Shown: positions 1-8,863, numbered from the stretch's first letter. The stretch is 64,000 bases of DNA from Steroidobacter gossypii (GCF_016801985.1 NZ_JAEVLS010000002.1:1364001-1428000), one strand, 5' to 3'. Notes: generated by a model from the sequence alone, not told the origin. Numbers and translations are program-made.

Positions 1-1
1 G

Positions 2-88
2 CTGACGTTCGTGGCGGTTTTCGCCTGGGCACGGGTGGCGGGGGGCATGCTCGGCTCCAACTATGACAAGGCAGGGCCAACATTGTAA
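2..88 (+). CDS. Possible 3' end of a membrane protein (partial)
   Basis: An open frame enters from the left edge and stops at a TAA. The 28 visible residues are mostly hydrophobic (FVAVFAWARVAGGMLGS is the core), which would suit the last membrane helix of a protein encoded mainly outside the window. Nothing identifies a family, and a stretch this short could be open by chance. Confidence 0.22.
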   Translation: MTFVAVFAWARVAGGMLGSNYDKAGPTL

Positions 89-121
89 TGTGGGTTGCTC
101 ATGCGCATCAATGGCCCACAT

Positions 122-778
122 TCATCTCCTGCCGGGCGACCACATGCGAGAAACGACGCTCCTCTCCGGAAACCGCGATGCACGCGTTGCCGGAAGAATC
201 CAGCAAGGCGTTCCGCGGGAACCGACGGGGACGCATGCGTCGGCTTCGGCCGACTCCTTCAGCGCGCCGCCAACATTCATCTCACCCGTGGTGACGTAGT
301 TGATTGCGATGTTGACGCCGACATCGAGCACGAACTTCGCCGCGAAGTTCAGGAGCTCCCCATCCGGGTCGACGTACTTGTAGGGGTTGTTGTTGACGTA
401 TGCGTAGCGGTTGAAGCTCACCGGGTTCGATTCGACGGACCCAACGGGATCGGGTGACATGAAGCGACCCAGGTGTGGGTCGTAGTAACGCGCGCCGAGG
501 TTGGTAAGCCCCAGCACCGTATCGTGAGGCTTGCCCGTGTAGCCGAGTTTTTCGGTATCCGGAGTCTGATCGATCTGATCGCCGAATGGCGCGTACTCCT
601 TGCGCCAGAGCAGCTCGCCGGACGGGTTGGATGCTGCGACAACCGAGCCGAGTCCGTCAGTGTGGTAGTACGTGGTCTCGCGCGCGGCCTCTGCGGGGGC
701 TGCAAGGGTGATCAGCGCAACGACCGCGGACAGCGCAATTGCGACCGACTGCCAAAACATTTTGGACATGGCGCTCAT
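122..778 (-). CDS. Truncated RHS-repeat-associated core domain protein
   Basis: The 218-residue product carries the RHS/YD-repeat core signature: YYHTDGLGS, then GYTGKPHDTVLGL, GARYYDPHLGRF and the closing NPYKYVDPDGE. This core normally sits at the end of a shell-forming RHS repeat domain, just before a variable C-terminal toxin or effector tip. Here there is no large RHS repeat region. The protein starts with a signal peptide (MSAMSKMFWQ through AAPAEA) behind a good Shine-Dalgarno (GGAGGGG). The conserved part ends near INYVTTGEMNVGGALKESAE. After that the frame reads through a broken copy of the neighbouring lipoprotein repeat, so the true tip is lost or replaced. Its ATG overlaps the stop of the upstream Ig-like remnant by four bases. 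I read it as a surviving fragment of a larger surface RHS gene; expression is uncertain. Confidence 0.75.
   Translation of the reverse strand: MSAMSKMFWQSVAIALSAVVALITLAAPAEAARETTYYHTDGLGSVVAASNPSGELLWRKEYAPFGDQIDQTPDTEKLGYTGKPHDTVLGLTNLGARYYDPHLGRFMSPDPVGSVESNPVSFNRYAYVNNNPYKYVDPDGELLNFAAKFVLDVGVNIAINYVTTGEMNVGGALKESAEADACVPVGSRGTPCWILPATRASRFPERSVVSRMWSPGRR
129..268 (-). pseudogene. Degenerate copy of the Cys-rich lipoprotein repeat
   Basis: On the minus strand this stretch encodes, across shifted frames, DACV, then PRNALLDSSGNA, then RGFRR. These match the repeat unit of the lipoprotein gene at 1091-2017 (DACVAVVVPQNAFLDSSG and CERGFRR). The nucleotide match is also visible: 190-235 resembles 1296-1350, sharing for example GCGTTCCGCGGGA versus GCGTTCTGCGGGA and the shared ACGCATGCGTC. 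Small indels break the frame. Near-identical direct repeats flank it: GCCAACATTCATCTC at 269-283 and GCCCACATTCATCTC at 114-128 (one mismatch). This suggests the segment was added by recombination or a local duplication. Confidence 0.6.
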
Positions 779-1038
779 TGTTGCCCCTCCGTGCCGAGAT
801 CCGCGTCCGTCGTAGGCTCGGTGACTGTAATCGTGACGGTCTGCGTCGCTTGCCGTCCGTTGCTGTCGCTGACGGACGCTGAGATGGCATGCGCACCCAC
901 TGCGAGCTCGCTGACACTGAGCGATGCGCCGGTTCCAAGATCGCCCATCAGGTCCGATGACCATTCGGCAAGATGCCCGTCGCACTGCCGTGGGAGCATT
1001 GGCATCGGCCGCTGGATGGTCGACGGTCCCCTATTTGA
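775..1038 (-). pseudogene. Ig-like domain remnant upstream of the RHS fragment
   Basis: An open frame follows an in-frame TGA at 1039-1041 and ends at 775. It encodes one recognisable bacterial Ig/cadherin-type domain end: WSSDLMGDLGTGASL, VGAHAISASVSDSNG and TVTITVTEP. Domains of this type often precede RHS repeats in large secreted proteins. No signal peptide, convincing start or complete domain is visible, so this is most likely leftover sequence from a bigger surface-protein gene. Its stop codon overlaps the ATG of the RHS fragment (ATGA). Confidence 0.5.
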
Positions 1039-1090
1039 TCAGCGCGACCGCCGTCACGGCAGGCGTGCTGATCCTCGCGCTTTCGCGATA

Positions 1091-2017
1091 CTACCGATCA
1101 GCCGCAGCAAGCGATTCCGTGGCCGCCCGAACGCGAGGCCGGGGGTCTGCAGCGATGCAGGTATTGCCCTGGCGTTGATAGCCACGATCGCATCGCCACT
1201 CGTTTCCCGAATATGCGAGGTGGGCGTTCTCCGGCAGCTCGATCCTCTCGCACCCATCCCCTTCTCTTCGGAAGCCGCGCTCGCATTGCCAGCGCCGGCC
1301 GGATGAGTCCAGGAATGCGTTCTGCGGGACCACCACTGCAACGCATGCGTCGCCCTGCGCTCGATAGCCGCGCTTGCATTCCCACCCAGGGCCGAATGGC
1401 TCATAGGTTTCGTAGGCGTTCGCAGGCACTTGAACACGGCGACACTCACCACCGACCTCTCGATAGCCGGGATCACATTCCCACCCGCGCCCATACAGAC
1501 GATAGGTGCGGTGTGCATTCGCAGGCGGTTGGATCGCTACGCAACCCTCGCCGCGACGCTCATATCCGGGGATGCATTCCCAACCGGGGTCGTCGGAGCG
1601 GAGACTCAGACGGGCATTCTGTGGAAGCTTCACTTCTACACAGGTGTCGTCCACGGCTCGATAGCCAGGCTCACAATCCCAACCGCGACCGTAGGGCAAA
1701 TCGGTGAAGTATCCGTGCGCCGGCAGCTGGATGGGCACGCACTCATTGCCTTGCTGTCGGTACCCACGTTCGCATCTCCAACTGCTGCCGTACGTATCCA
1801 GATAGGCGTGAGCGGGCACCTGGATCTCGACACAGGCATCACCTTGCCGCACATAACCCCGATCGCACTCCCATCCGTCCCCGAACACCGAAGGATGCGC
1901 ATGCGCCGGCATGGCGGCGCCGCGCGAAATCTCGACGCTTGCTGCCGCTGAGCGACTGCACCCGAGCATCAACAGGACCACAACCCCAAGATATGCGACG
2001 CACGTGCTGCGTAACAT
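1091..2017 (-). CDS. Lipoprotein with eight Cys/Trp-rich tandem repeats
   Basis: The 308-residue product begins MLRSTCVAYLGVVVLLMLGC, a signal peptide with a lipobox-like end at Cys20, so it is probably lipidated. I chose this ATG because of the GAGGAG six bases upstream and the signal peptide. From about residue 35 to the end it is built of eight repeats of roughly 29-34 residues. Each follows P-x-x-A, a variable stretch, then G-x-W-x-C-x-x-G-Y/F, five residues and C. Every unit thus has two cysteines and one Trp, which suggests one disulfide-pinned small fold per repeat on the outside of the cytoplasm. I do not know a named function. Its neighbour is an RHS fragment that contains a decayed copy of the same repeat, so the family probably accompanies surface or contact proteins. 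Confidence 0.8.
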   Translation of the reverse strand: MLRSTCVAYLGVVVLLMLGCSRSAAASVEISRGAAMPAHAHPSVFGDGWECDRGYVRQGDACVEIQVPAHAYLDTYGSSWRCERGYRQQGNECVPIQLPAHGYFTDLPYGRGWDCEPGYRAVDDTCVEVKLPQNARLSLRSDDPGWECIPGYERRGEGCVAIQPPANAHRTYRLYGRGWECDPGYREVGGECRRVQVPANAYETYEPFGPGWECKRGYRAQGDACVAVVVPQNAFLDSSGRRWQCERGFRREGDGCERIELPENAHLAYSGNEWRCDRGYQRQGNTCIAADPRPRVRAATESLAAADR

Positions 2018-2372
2018 GTCACTCCTCTGATGCGTGTTCCAACCAGGATCGGTCGGCAACATAGAAACTCCCAGCGCAGATTCAAGGGGTGTCGTTTCGG
2101 AGGGAACGATCGAGCACCTATTGAAATTGTTTGGACCCGACCCCAAAAGCGCCGGCGCGTCGCCCGACGATGGGAGTTCGCTTGCCTTTGTGTAAATAGG
2201 TCATGGCAGATGCAGGCTGTGCCCTCGAGCCTCATATCAAAGAACCTGAACCGCTCGTCCCTGCCGAGCATGGGCGCAGGTCGAGCGCAGCCTGCCACCA
2301 CCCCAGTACCCCACCGCGGGACCTCCCGCAATCGAGGTGACGCGCCAATCGCATGACAGAGGGACACCGCCA
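2018..2372. other. 355-bp intergenic region between divergent genes
   Basis: This gap separates the repeat lipoprotein (minus) from the glycosyltransferase (plus) and must hold promoters for both. I see no convincing sigma-70 pair or operator. The stretch at about 2128-2145 has the inverted ends TTTGG and CCAAA around a C-rich centre, too short to interpret. No small gene with a plausible start and composition stands out. Confidence 0.5.
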
Positions 2373-3425
2373 ATGAAAATTGCACAAGTTGCTCCTTTGA
2401 TCGAGAGCGTGCCGCCCCGCCTGTACGGCGGCACTGAACGCATCGTCTCCTATCTGACTGAGGAACTGATCCGACAGGGTCACGAGGTATCGCTGTTCGC
2501 AAGCGGCGACTCGCGCACCAGCGCGAGACTGATCGCGACCGTCCCGAAGGCCTTGCGACTCGATCCGAACGTCAGGGACTATCTTCCCTACACGGTGTTG
2601 CAGCTGGAGCAGCTACGTCAGTACGCGCACACATTCGACATCATTCATTTTCATGGCGACTACGTGCATCTGCCGGTGGCGCGCAGCCTTGGCATGAAGG
2701 GCATCGTCACGACCATGCACGGCCGATTGGACCTGCCGGACTATCAGACTTTGTTCGCCGAATTCGACGACGCGCCGCTGGTGTCTATCTCCGATCATCA
2801 ACGCCTGCCACTACCCAGCGCCTGCTGGGTCGGCACTGTGTATCACGGCCTGCCGGCCGAGGTCTGCGCCTTCACCGAGCAACCACGAGGCGACTATGTG
2901 GCTTTCCTCGGCCGAATCTCGCCCGAGAAGCGACCGGATCGAGCCATCGAGATTGCCCGCCAGGCCGGAATGCGCATCAAGATCGCGGCGAAGGTGGATG
3001 ACGCGGATCGCGCCTACTTCCACGAGCGCATCGAGCCGCTGCTGTCGCAACCGCATGTGGAGTTCATCGGTGAGATTGGCGAGCACCAGAAGTCGGAGTT
3101 TCTCGGAAACGCGGCCGCTTTGCTGTTTCCTATCGATTGGCCCGAGCCGTTCGGTTTGGTGATGATCGAAGCCATGTCGTGCGGCACGCCCTGCATCGCG
3201 TGGCGAGCAGGCTCGGTGCCGGAGATCATCGAGGAGGGCGTCACCGGTTACATCGTCGACTCGATCGATGCGGCGGCCGAACGGCTGCGGCATGTCGGGA
3301 TGTTGAAACGCAGCACGGTGCGCGAAAAATTCGAGCAGCGGTTTTCGGCCGCGCGAATGGCCGCCGATTACGTGCAGATCTATCGCCGCCTGCTGGCGTC
3401 CCAGCCGAACCGGATCGCTGCCTGA
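2373..3425 (+). CDS. Family 4 glycosyltransferase
   Basis: This is a 350-residue GT4 (GT-B fold) enzyme that would transfer a sugar from a nucleotide donor. The N-terminal domain opens MKIAQVAPL with the glycine-rich RLYGGTERIV. The C-terminal donor domain starts near VAFLGRISPEKRPDRAIEIA and holds the EX7E-type motif (EPFGLVMIEAMSCGTPCIA) before GSVPEII. The start was placed at the ATG preceding MKIAQ, which has AGAGGG upstream, instead of the in-frame ATG at 2337. It sits 10 bp before a glycogen-debranching-type gene and is surely co-transcribed with it. A role in glycogen- or maltodextrin-like glucan metabolism is therefore possible, but the acceptor cannot be read from sequence. Confidence 0.9.
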   Translation: MKIAQVAPLIESVPPRLYGGTERIVSYLTEELIRQGHEVSLFASGDSRTSARLIATVPKALRLDPNVRDYLPYTVLQLEQLRQYAHTFDIIHFHGDYVHLPVARSLGMKGIVTTMHGRLDLPDYQTLFAEFDDAPLVSISDHQRLPLPSACWVGTVYHGLPAEVCAFTEQPRGDYVAFLGRISPEKRPDRAIEIARQAGMRIKIAAKVDDADRAYFHERIEPLLSQPHVEFIGEIGEHQKSEFLGNAAALLFPIDWPEPFGLVMIEAMSCGTPCIAWRAGSVPEIIEEGVTGYIVDSIDAAAERLRHVGMLKRSTVREKFEQRFSAARMAADYVQIYRRLLASQPNRIAA

Positions 3426-3435
3426 TGGTGCTCGT

Positions 3436-5616
3436 ATGATGACCGCTTCCGCCGCGCCCGCTGCTGGCGCAGAACCCGTCTCTCATTTCTATATCTCCGC
3501 GCATTCCTCCCTGGCCGAGCTGCGGCCGAGAACGCTGAAGCACGGAGACACCTTTGCGCTGTTCGATCCTTTGGGCGATTTGTCGACGCCGCACGGCCCG
3601 CAAGGTCTGTATCACGGAGACATGCGGTTCCTCTCGCAGCTTCGACTCACCATCGAGGATGAAGCGCCGTTGCTGCTCAGCTCCACCGTTCGCAGCAACA
3701 ACGCCATGCTGGACGTCGATCTGACGAATGCCGACGTAAGGCGTGGCGACACATTGGTGCTGCCGAAAGACACGGTGCACATCTCGCGCAGCAAATTCCT
3801 GTGGAACGGGGGCTGCTACGAGCTGCTGTCGGTGCGGAACTTCGCTGACGCGCCGACTCGCATCCGGATCGCGCTGGACTTCGCTGCGGATTTCGTCGAT
3901 GTGTTCGAAGTGCGAGGTTTCGTCCGCCACACTCGAGGGCGGGTTTCCGAACGAGTGTCGGGTGTGGGACGCGTGCGCTTCGAGTACGCGTCGCTCGACA
4001 AAGTGCCTCGCGCCACCGAGGTCGTGTTTCATCCCGCGCCCACGTTGCTGACGGAACGTCGCGCCACCTTCGATCTGGAGCTGGGCCCCAAGCAACGGCG
4101 AGCCATCGTCGTGACAGTGCTATGCCGGGGGGACGATCAGCCTCTCGAGGAGCGGTTCTGGCCGGCAATGCGCGCCGCTCAGCGCTCCCTTCGAGATGCG
4201 ACCCATCGGGCTGCGGCGCTCGAGACATCCAGCAGCTCCGTCAACGAGGTGCTGTGCCGGTCCATGGCCGACCTCTGCATGCTCGTCACCGACACCGATC
4301 GTGGTCCCTACCCCTATGCCGGTGTGCCGTGGTTTTCCACGGCGTTCGGCCGGGACGGCCTGATCACCGCCATGCAGATGCTGTGGCTGTATCCCTCCTT
4401 GGCTCGCGGGGTGCTGAGATATCTCGCGGCGAACCAGGCGCAGACCGTGGATGCTGTCAGTGACGCCGAGCCGGGCAAGATCCTCCACGAAACTCGCCAG
4501 TGCGAGCTTGCCCGGTTGGGAGAGGTGCCGTTTGCGCGCTACTACGGCTCGATCGATTCGACGCCGCTGTTCGTCGCGCTCGCCGGCATGTACTGGCGAA
4601 CCACGGGCGATCGGCAGACGCTGGAACAGATCTGGCCCAACATCAAGGCCGCGTTCGCCTGGATGGATCACTACGGCGACCCCGACGGCGACGGCTTCCT
4701 GGAATATCGTCGGCGCAGCGATGGGGGGCTCGCGAATCAGGGCTGGAAGGATTCCAACGACGCGGTGTTTCATGCGGACGGCGCGCTCGCGGAGCCCGCC
4801 ATCGCCTTGTGCGAGGTGCAAGGGTACGCCTATATGGCGCGGTCGCTCGGGGCGCAGATGGCGCAAGCGCTGGGCGAAAGCGCACTGGCCGCCCGCTTGC
4901 TGCAGCAGGCGAATGAGCTCAAGGAGAAGTTCGAAGCGAGCTTCTGGGACGAAACATTGGGCACTTACGTTCTCGCGCTTGATGGGCACAAGCGACCGTG
5001 CCGCGTGCGCAGCTCCAACGCCGGACAAGTATTGTTCACCGGGATTGCATCGCCCGAACGGGCGGCGCGCACGGCGCAGGTGCTGGCGGGGCGCGACCTG
5101 TTCAGCGAATGGGGCATTCGCACTATCAGCTCCAGAGAGCGCAGATACAACCCGACCTCCTATCACAACGGATCCATCTGGCCCCATGACAATGCGCTCA
5201 TCGCGCTGGGGCTCGCGCGCTATGGTCATTCGCGACAGGCGGCGCGCGTCACCGCGGCCATTCTGGATGCAGCCATGCAGATGGATCTGCGGCGATTGCC
5301 GGAGCTCTTCTGCGGCATGCCGCGCCGACGTGACAAAGGGCCGGTGCTCTACCCCGTCGCGTGCGCGCCTCAAGCATGGGCGGCTGCCGCCCCGTTCGCT
5401 TTGTTGCAAGCGTGTCTAGGGCTCGAGATCGATGCACAACAACGCCTGGTTCGATTGAACCATCCATGCCTGCCGGACAGCATCGATCAACTGCGCATCG
5501 CCAACCTGCATGTCGGTGAGGATCGCATCGATATGATGGTGCGCCGGCGCGGCGAGGGCGTGGCCGTCAACGTCTCCAGCCGCAGCGGCGCGGCCGAAGT
5601 CGTGGTGGTGTTGTGA
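3436..5616 (+). CDS. Amylo-alpha-1,6-glucosidase (glycogen-debranching family)
   Basis: The 726-residue product has the two-part layout of bacterial amylo-alpha-1,6-glucosidases. The N-terminal beta-rich domain has FALFDPLGDLS and GLYHGDMRFLSQLRL. The C-terminal (alpha/alpha)6 catalytic domain, from about residue 270, contains PWFSTAFGRDGLIT, EPGKILHETRQCELA, GWKDSNDAVFHADG and SYHNGSIWPHDN. The family removes alpha-1,6-linked glucose stubs from branched glucans. No signal peptide is present, so it should be cytoplasmic. It follows the GT4 gene with a 10-bp gap and ends 16 bp before a convergent gene. Confidence 0.92.
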   Translation: MMTASAAPAAGAEPVSHFYISAHSSLAELRPRTLKHGDTFALFDPLGDLSTPHGPQGLYHGDMRFLSQLRLTIEDEAPLLLSSTVRSNNAMLDVDLTNADVRRGDTLVLPKDTVHISRSKFLWNGGCYELLSVRNFADAPTRIRIALDFAADFVDVFEVRGFVRHTRGRVSERVSGVGRVRFEYASLDKVPRATEVVFHPAPTLLTERRATFDLELGPKQRRAIVVTVLCRGDDQPLEERFWPAMRAAQRSLRDATHRAAALETSSSSVNEVLCRSMADLCMLVTDTDRGPYPYAGVPWFSTAFGRDGLITAMQMLWLYPSLARGVLRYLAANQAQTVDAVSDAEPGKILHETRQCELARLGEVPFARYYGSIDSTPLFVALAGMYWRTTGDRQTLEQIWPNIKAAFAWMDHYGDPDGDGFLEYRRRSDGGLANQGWKDSNDAVFHADGALAEPAIALCEVQGYAYMARSLGAQMAQALGESALAARLLQQANELKEKFEASFWDETLGTYVLALDGHKRPCRVRSSNAGQVLFTGIASPERAARTAQVLAGRDLFSEWGIRTISSRERRYNPTSYHNGSIWPHDNALIALGLARYGHSRQAARVTAAILDAAMQMDLRRLPELFCGMPRRRDKGPVLYPVACAPQAWAAAAPFALLQACLGLEIDAQQRLVRLNHPCLPDSIDQLRIANLHVGEDRIDMMVRRRGEGVAVNVSSRSGAAEVVVVL

Positions 5617-5632
5617 TTGGATGCGCCCGCAT

Positions 5633-6421
5633 TCACTCCGTCGCCTCGAGCACGACCGAGTAGGTGTAACTCACACCCTGCGGACTCTCCGGCGCAGGCG
5701 CCGGGCGGTGGCGGGACATGGCGAGGTAGACACCGGGCTTATCCGGTGTGAAGCTGAAGCGGCCTGCCTCGTCGGTCACCACTTCGGCGAACGCCTTCTT
5801 ATCCGAATAACGCTGCCCGCCGCTATACACGGAGACCGCGTGGCCTGCCAGGGGCTGGCCCTCGAAGAGGACTTCGAACTTCATCTGCGAGCCGACGAAC
5901 AGCGAGTTCGGGTGTGACAGCGCGCGATACTCCAGCCCAGCGTTGCGGGGCGCGAGCGCAGGATCCGAAGGCTTGCCGCGAGTGACGTAAACATCGGCGA
6001 GGGTGACGCTGGTCACGTCGTACACCTTGGCGCCGGGAGGCGCCGATGCTTTCGGGCTGAGAAACTTCCAGTCGCCGTCGACCCAGGCGGCCTTGGACGT
6101 GCGGCCGCTGCGTTTGCCGGTAGAGATGCGATAGGTGCCCTGCTCTTTCGTGTCTGCTTCGACGACAGCCAGGTCTCGCACGTACACGGGCGTCAGCGCC
6201 AGCTTCGCGCCACCGGGCGTGAGCACGTGATAATCATCGGACTTCATCGCCACGTCGGGCTCGAAAAACTCTTCGGTGAAGCTGCCCTGCACCGTCACAT
6301 GATCTCGCTTGCCGAGATCGAACAGGTTCGGCAGCAGGTACGGCGAGTGAGCCTGCGCGCTGCCAAAACACAATAACAAAGCGCCCAGGGGAAGCGCCCG
6401 CGCGTTGCAAATGTTCGTCAT
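5633..6421 (-). CDS. DUF4198-family periplasmic protein
   Basis: The 262-residue protein has a signal peptide (MTNICNARALPLGALLLCFGSAQA, likely cut before HSPY). The HSPYLLPNLFDL start and the beta-rich body ending in FTPDKPGVYLAMSRHR are typical of DUF4198 proteins, which are often encoded next to TonB-dependent receptors and have been linked to metal uptake. I placed the start at 6421, where GGAG lies upstream. An in-frame ATG at 6442 would begin three bases after the receptor stop and adds MRLEIVG. Gene order makes it the last gene of the operon with the haem-type receptor and the EF-hand gene. Its exact role is unknown. Confidence 0.85.
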   Translation of the reverse strand: MTNICNARALPLGALLLCFGSAQAHSPYLLPNLFDLGKRDHVTVQGSFTEEFFEPDVAMKSDDYHVLTPGGAKLALTPVYVRDLAVVEADTKEQGTYRISTGKRSGRTSKAAWVDGDWKFLSPKASAPPGAKVYDVTSVTLADVYVTRGKPSDPALAPRNAGLEYRALSHPNSLFVGSQMKFEVLFEGQPLAGHAVSVYSGGQRYSDKKAFAEVVTDEAGRFSFTPDKPGVYLAMSRHRPAPAPESPQGVSYTYSVVLEATE

Positions 6422-6445
6422 GCCAACGATCTCCAACCTCAATGA

Positions 6446-8770
6446 TCAAAACTGCCAGGACAAGGAGACGCGGAAATTGCGCCCCGGCTCGCTATAACGG
6501 CCAATGCCGTCGCCGGTGACGTAGCCATACAACGTCGTCGTGCCTTCGTTGACGAACCGTACGCGAGGCCACAGGTAGTACTTCTCATCGAACACGTTGT
6601 AGACGCCGGCGTTCAAGCGCAGATCCTCAGTGAGATGGAGCTCGCCAAACAAATCCAGCACCGTGTATGCGTCGCTCAAGTAGTCAGGCACGAGCGAGGT
6701 GAAGAAATCGTCGGGCGGCGTCTGCGTGAGCGCCGCGTCTTTCATCTTCTTCGCCTCGGCATGCGACACATTGCCGGTCAACGACCAACGCTGCGTCGGC
6801 GAGTCGTAGCGCAAGCCGACGACGCCCGTCGCGGGGAGGATGCTCGGCAGCGGATCGCCGTTCTGCTTTTCGCCTTCGCTGTACGCCCAGGCGAGGCGCG
6901 CCGACCATTGCCGATTGATCAGCCAGCGACCTTCCACCTCCACGCCCTTGACCACCACATCACCCACGTTCGCCGGCGTGAGATATCGAACGCCATTGCT
7001 GACGGTGCAGTCCGTGCCTATGCAGGTCTGATACTGCGTATCCGGATTCTGGATGCGCGCGACTGTTTCAACGAAGTCCGTGTACTTGTCTCGATATACC
7101 GAGACGCCCAGCAGGTGGCGATCGGTTTGCCAACGATAGCCGAGCTCCGTATTCAGGCTCTTCTCGGCTTTGAGATTGGGATTGGCAGCGGAATCCCAGA
7201 CCGTCACCTCATTGCCGGTCGCCACCTCCGTCGCCGTGCTCGTAGACGTCGGCGCATACAGCTCACGAACCGTGGGCGCCCGGAAGCCTCGCCCGACCTG
7301 CGCCCACACCGAGTGTTCGGAAGTGAGCTTGAAATCAACGCCTGTCTGCCAGGTGGGCGCGGAGAACTCCACGTCGCGAACGGAACCAGTCTCATCCACA
7401 AACTGCGCATCCAGCTCCGGTGAATACTCCGTGCGGTCGTAGCGAATGCCTGCATGCAGGGTCAAGCGATCATCCAGCAGATAAAGACTATCGCGCAGAT
7501 ACACGCTGTAGGTTGTCACATCCGTTTTGGGGATCTGGTCCGGATCGATGGTCACCGAGCTGGTCGCATCGGTCGTTCCAATGTAGCGAGTATCCACCGC
7601 CCAGAAGTCGACCTCGCGCTGCTGCCAGGCCAGCCCATAGATGAGTGCGTGGCTCACGCCCTCGCCTCGCCAGGCCTTGGTGAAATCCAATGCCATGCGA
7701 TCAAGCACCTGCTCAGTCGCGCGATCCTCGCTCCGCACACAGGGCGTGATGTTCTGCGCGCAACCCGAGCCGGCAAGAATGGTGGTCAAGGCGCGAGACT
7801 TGGTTTCAACGCGATCTGCCGTCCAGTCGAGCGTGTCGAAGATGGTGCCGGCGTCATCCCACGAATAGCGCAGGCCAAAGCGATCGCGATCGCTGTCGTC
7901 ATCGGCGCGTCGTGTGAGATAGCCGAGCCCGCCGACACGCGATAAGTTGTCGATCTCGTTGGTGGCGCGGCTGTATTCGCCGATCAGCCCGAATCGCTGC
8001 GAGTCGCCGATCAGGAAGTCGAGCTTGGCCAGCACTTCATCGCTCTCGCGATCCATGGGATCCGGCGAGCGACGCCCCGAACCCGTCGGAATCGGCGATG
8101 AATCAAACCAGGACTCCGTCTCGTGCCCGCGGCGCCGAGTGTAGAGGGCCAAGGCCTCCACCGGCCCGGTCCGATTCGCGAACGTGGCCGTGGTCATCAG
8201 CTCATCGCTGCTGCTCGTGTAGCCGCTCTTGATCCGGAAGTAGGTGTCGTTGCCGGTCGCATCGAGATAGTCATACGCATCCTTGGTGACCAACATCACC
8301 GCCCCACCCAGCGCGCCGCTGCCGGCGACAATGGAGTCGGCGCCTTTCACTACCTCGATGCTCTTCACCGAATCGATATCCACGCTGCCACGCCCGGCGC
8401 GGAAAAACTCATAAGCCGGCGTCGTCTCGACGGTTTCGGCGAACGCGAGGCCGTCTACCGTCAGCGCAACGCGGTCGCCTTCCAGACCGCGAATGTTGAA
8501 GCCGTTGTCGCCGAAGCGGCCCAGATCCACGATGCTCACGCCGGGGATATAGCGAATCGCATCCTCGAAGTTCTGCGCCTGTTCTTCTTCCAGCTCGGTA
8601 ACTCCGACCACCGTGCGATTGCCCACGATGGAGCGGCCCTCCTCCTCGGCCGTGACTTGGATCTTCTTCAGCTGTCGGGACTGTATATCCGCTTCGGCGG
8701 CATGAATCGGCTGCGCCGACAGCAAGGTGGCGACGACCGCCAGGGACAGGACAGCACTCGAGGTACGCAT
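6446..8770 (-). CDS. TonB-dependent receptor, haem/haemoglobin-type
   Basis: This 774-residue outer-membrane receptor has a signal peptide (MRTSSAVLSLAVVATLLSA), a plug domain and a 22-strand barrel ending in the outer-membrane signature SLSWQF. The plug contains DAIRYIPGVSIVD, FNIRGLEGDRVALTVDG and GALGGAVMLVTKDA. The IRGLEGDRV-x-x-x-VDG pattern is characteristic of receptors for haem and haemoglobin-like ligands. That specificity is inference; a siderophore or copper complex cannot be excluded. GGAG sits 10 bases before the ATG. It follows the EF-hand gene by 93 bp and is downstream of a Fur-box candidate at 9971-9985. Confidence 0.9.
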   Translation of the reverse strand: MRTSSAVLSLAVVATLLSAQPIHAAEADIQSRQLKKIQVTAEEEGRSIVGNRTVVGVTELEEEQAQNFEDAIRYIPGVSIVDLGRFGDNGFNIRGLEGDRVALTVDGLAFAETVETTPAYEFFRAGRGSVDIDSVKSIEVVKGADSIVAGSGALGGAVMLVTKDAYDYLDATGNDTYFRIKSGYTSSSDELMTTATFANRTGPVEALALYTRRRGHETESWFDSSPIPTGSGRRSPDPMDRESDEVLAKLDFLIGDSQRFGLIGEYSRATNEIDNLSRVGGLGYLTRRADDDSDRDRFGLRYSWDDAGTIFDTLDWTADRVETKSRALTTILAGSGCAQNITPCVRSEDRATEQVLDRMALDFTKAWRGEGVSHALIYGLAWQQREVDFWAVDTRYIGTTDATSSVTIDPDQIPKTDVTTYSVYLRDSLYLLDDRLTLHAGIRYDRTEYSPELDAQFVDETGSVRDVEFSAPTWQTGVDFKLTSEHSVWAQVGRGFRAPTVRELYAPTSTSTATEVATGNEVTVWDSAANPNLKAEKSLNTELGYRWQTDRHLLGVSVYRDKYTDFVETVARIQNPDTQYQTCIGTDCTVSNGVRYLTPANVGDVVVKGVEVEGRWLINRQWSARLAWAYSEGEKQNGDPLPSILPATGVVGLRYDSPTQRWSLTGNVSHAEAKKMKDAALTQTPPDDFFTSLVPDYLSDAYTVLDLFGELHLTEDLRLNAGVYNVFDEKYYLWPRVRFVNEGTTTLYGYVTGDGIGRYSEPGRNFRVSLSWQF

Positions 8771-8863
8771 GACAAGCTCCAGACAGAATCCGTGGATACC
8801 AATGCCTGGTTGGCGTCGTGCTGACTGGGCGAATGTTCGATTTGTTCTCGACGACTGTGCGCC

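Noticed and set aside
87-122. Inverted repeat AATGTGGG...CCCACATT at the end of the RHS fragment
   Set aside because: The arms are 8 bp around a 20-base loop with no T tract, and they are partly explained by the direct-repeat copies described there; not called as a terminator.
2124-2145. Motif with TTTGG and CCAAA ends, resembling sequence near REP-associated transposases
   Set aside because: No transposase, no second copy in the window and very short arms; a mobile-element origin cannot be supported.
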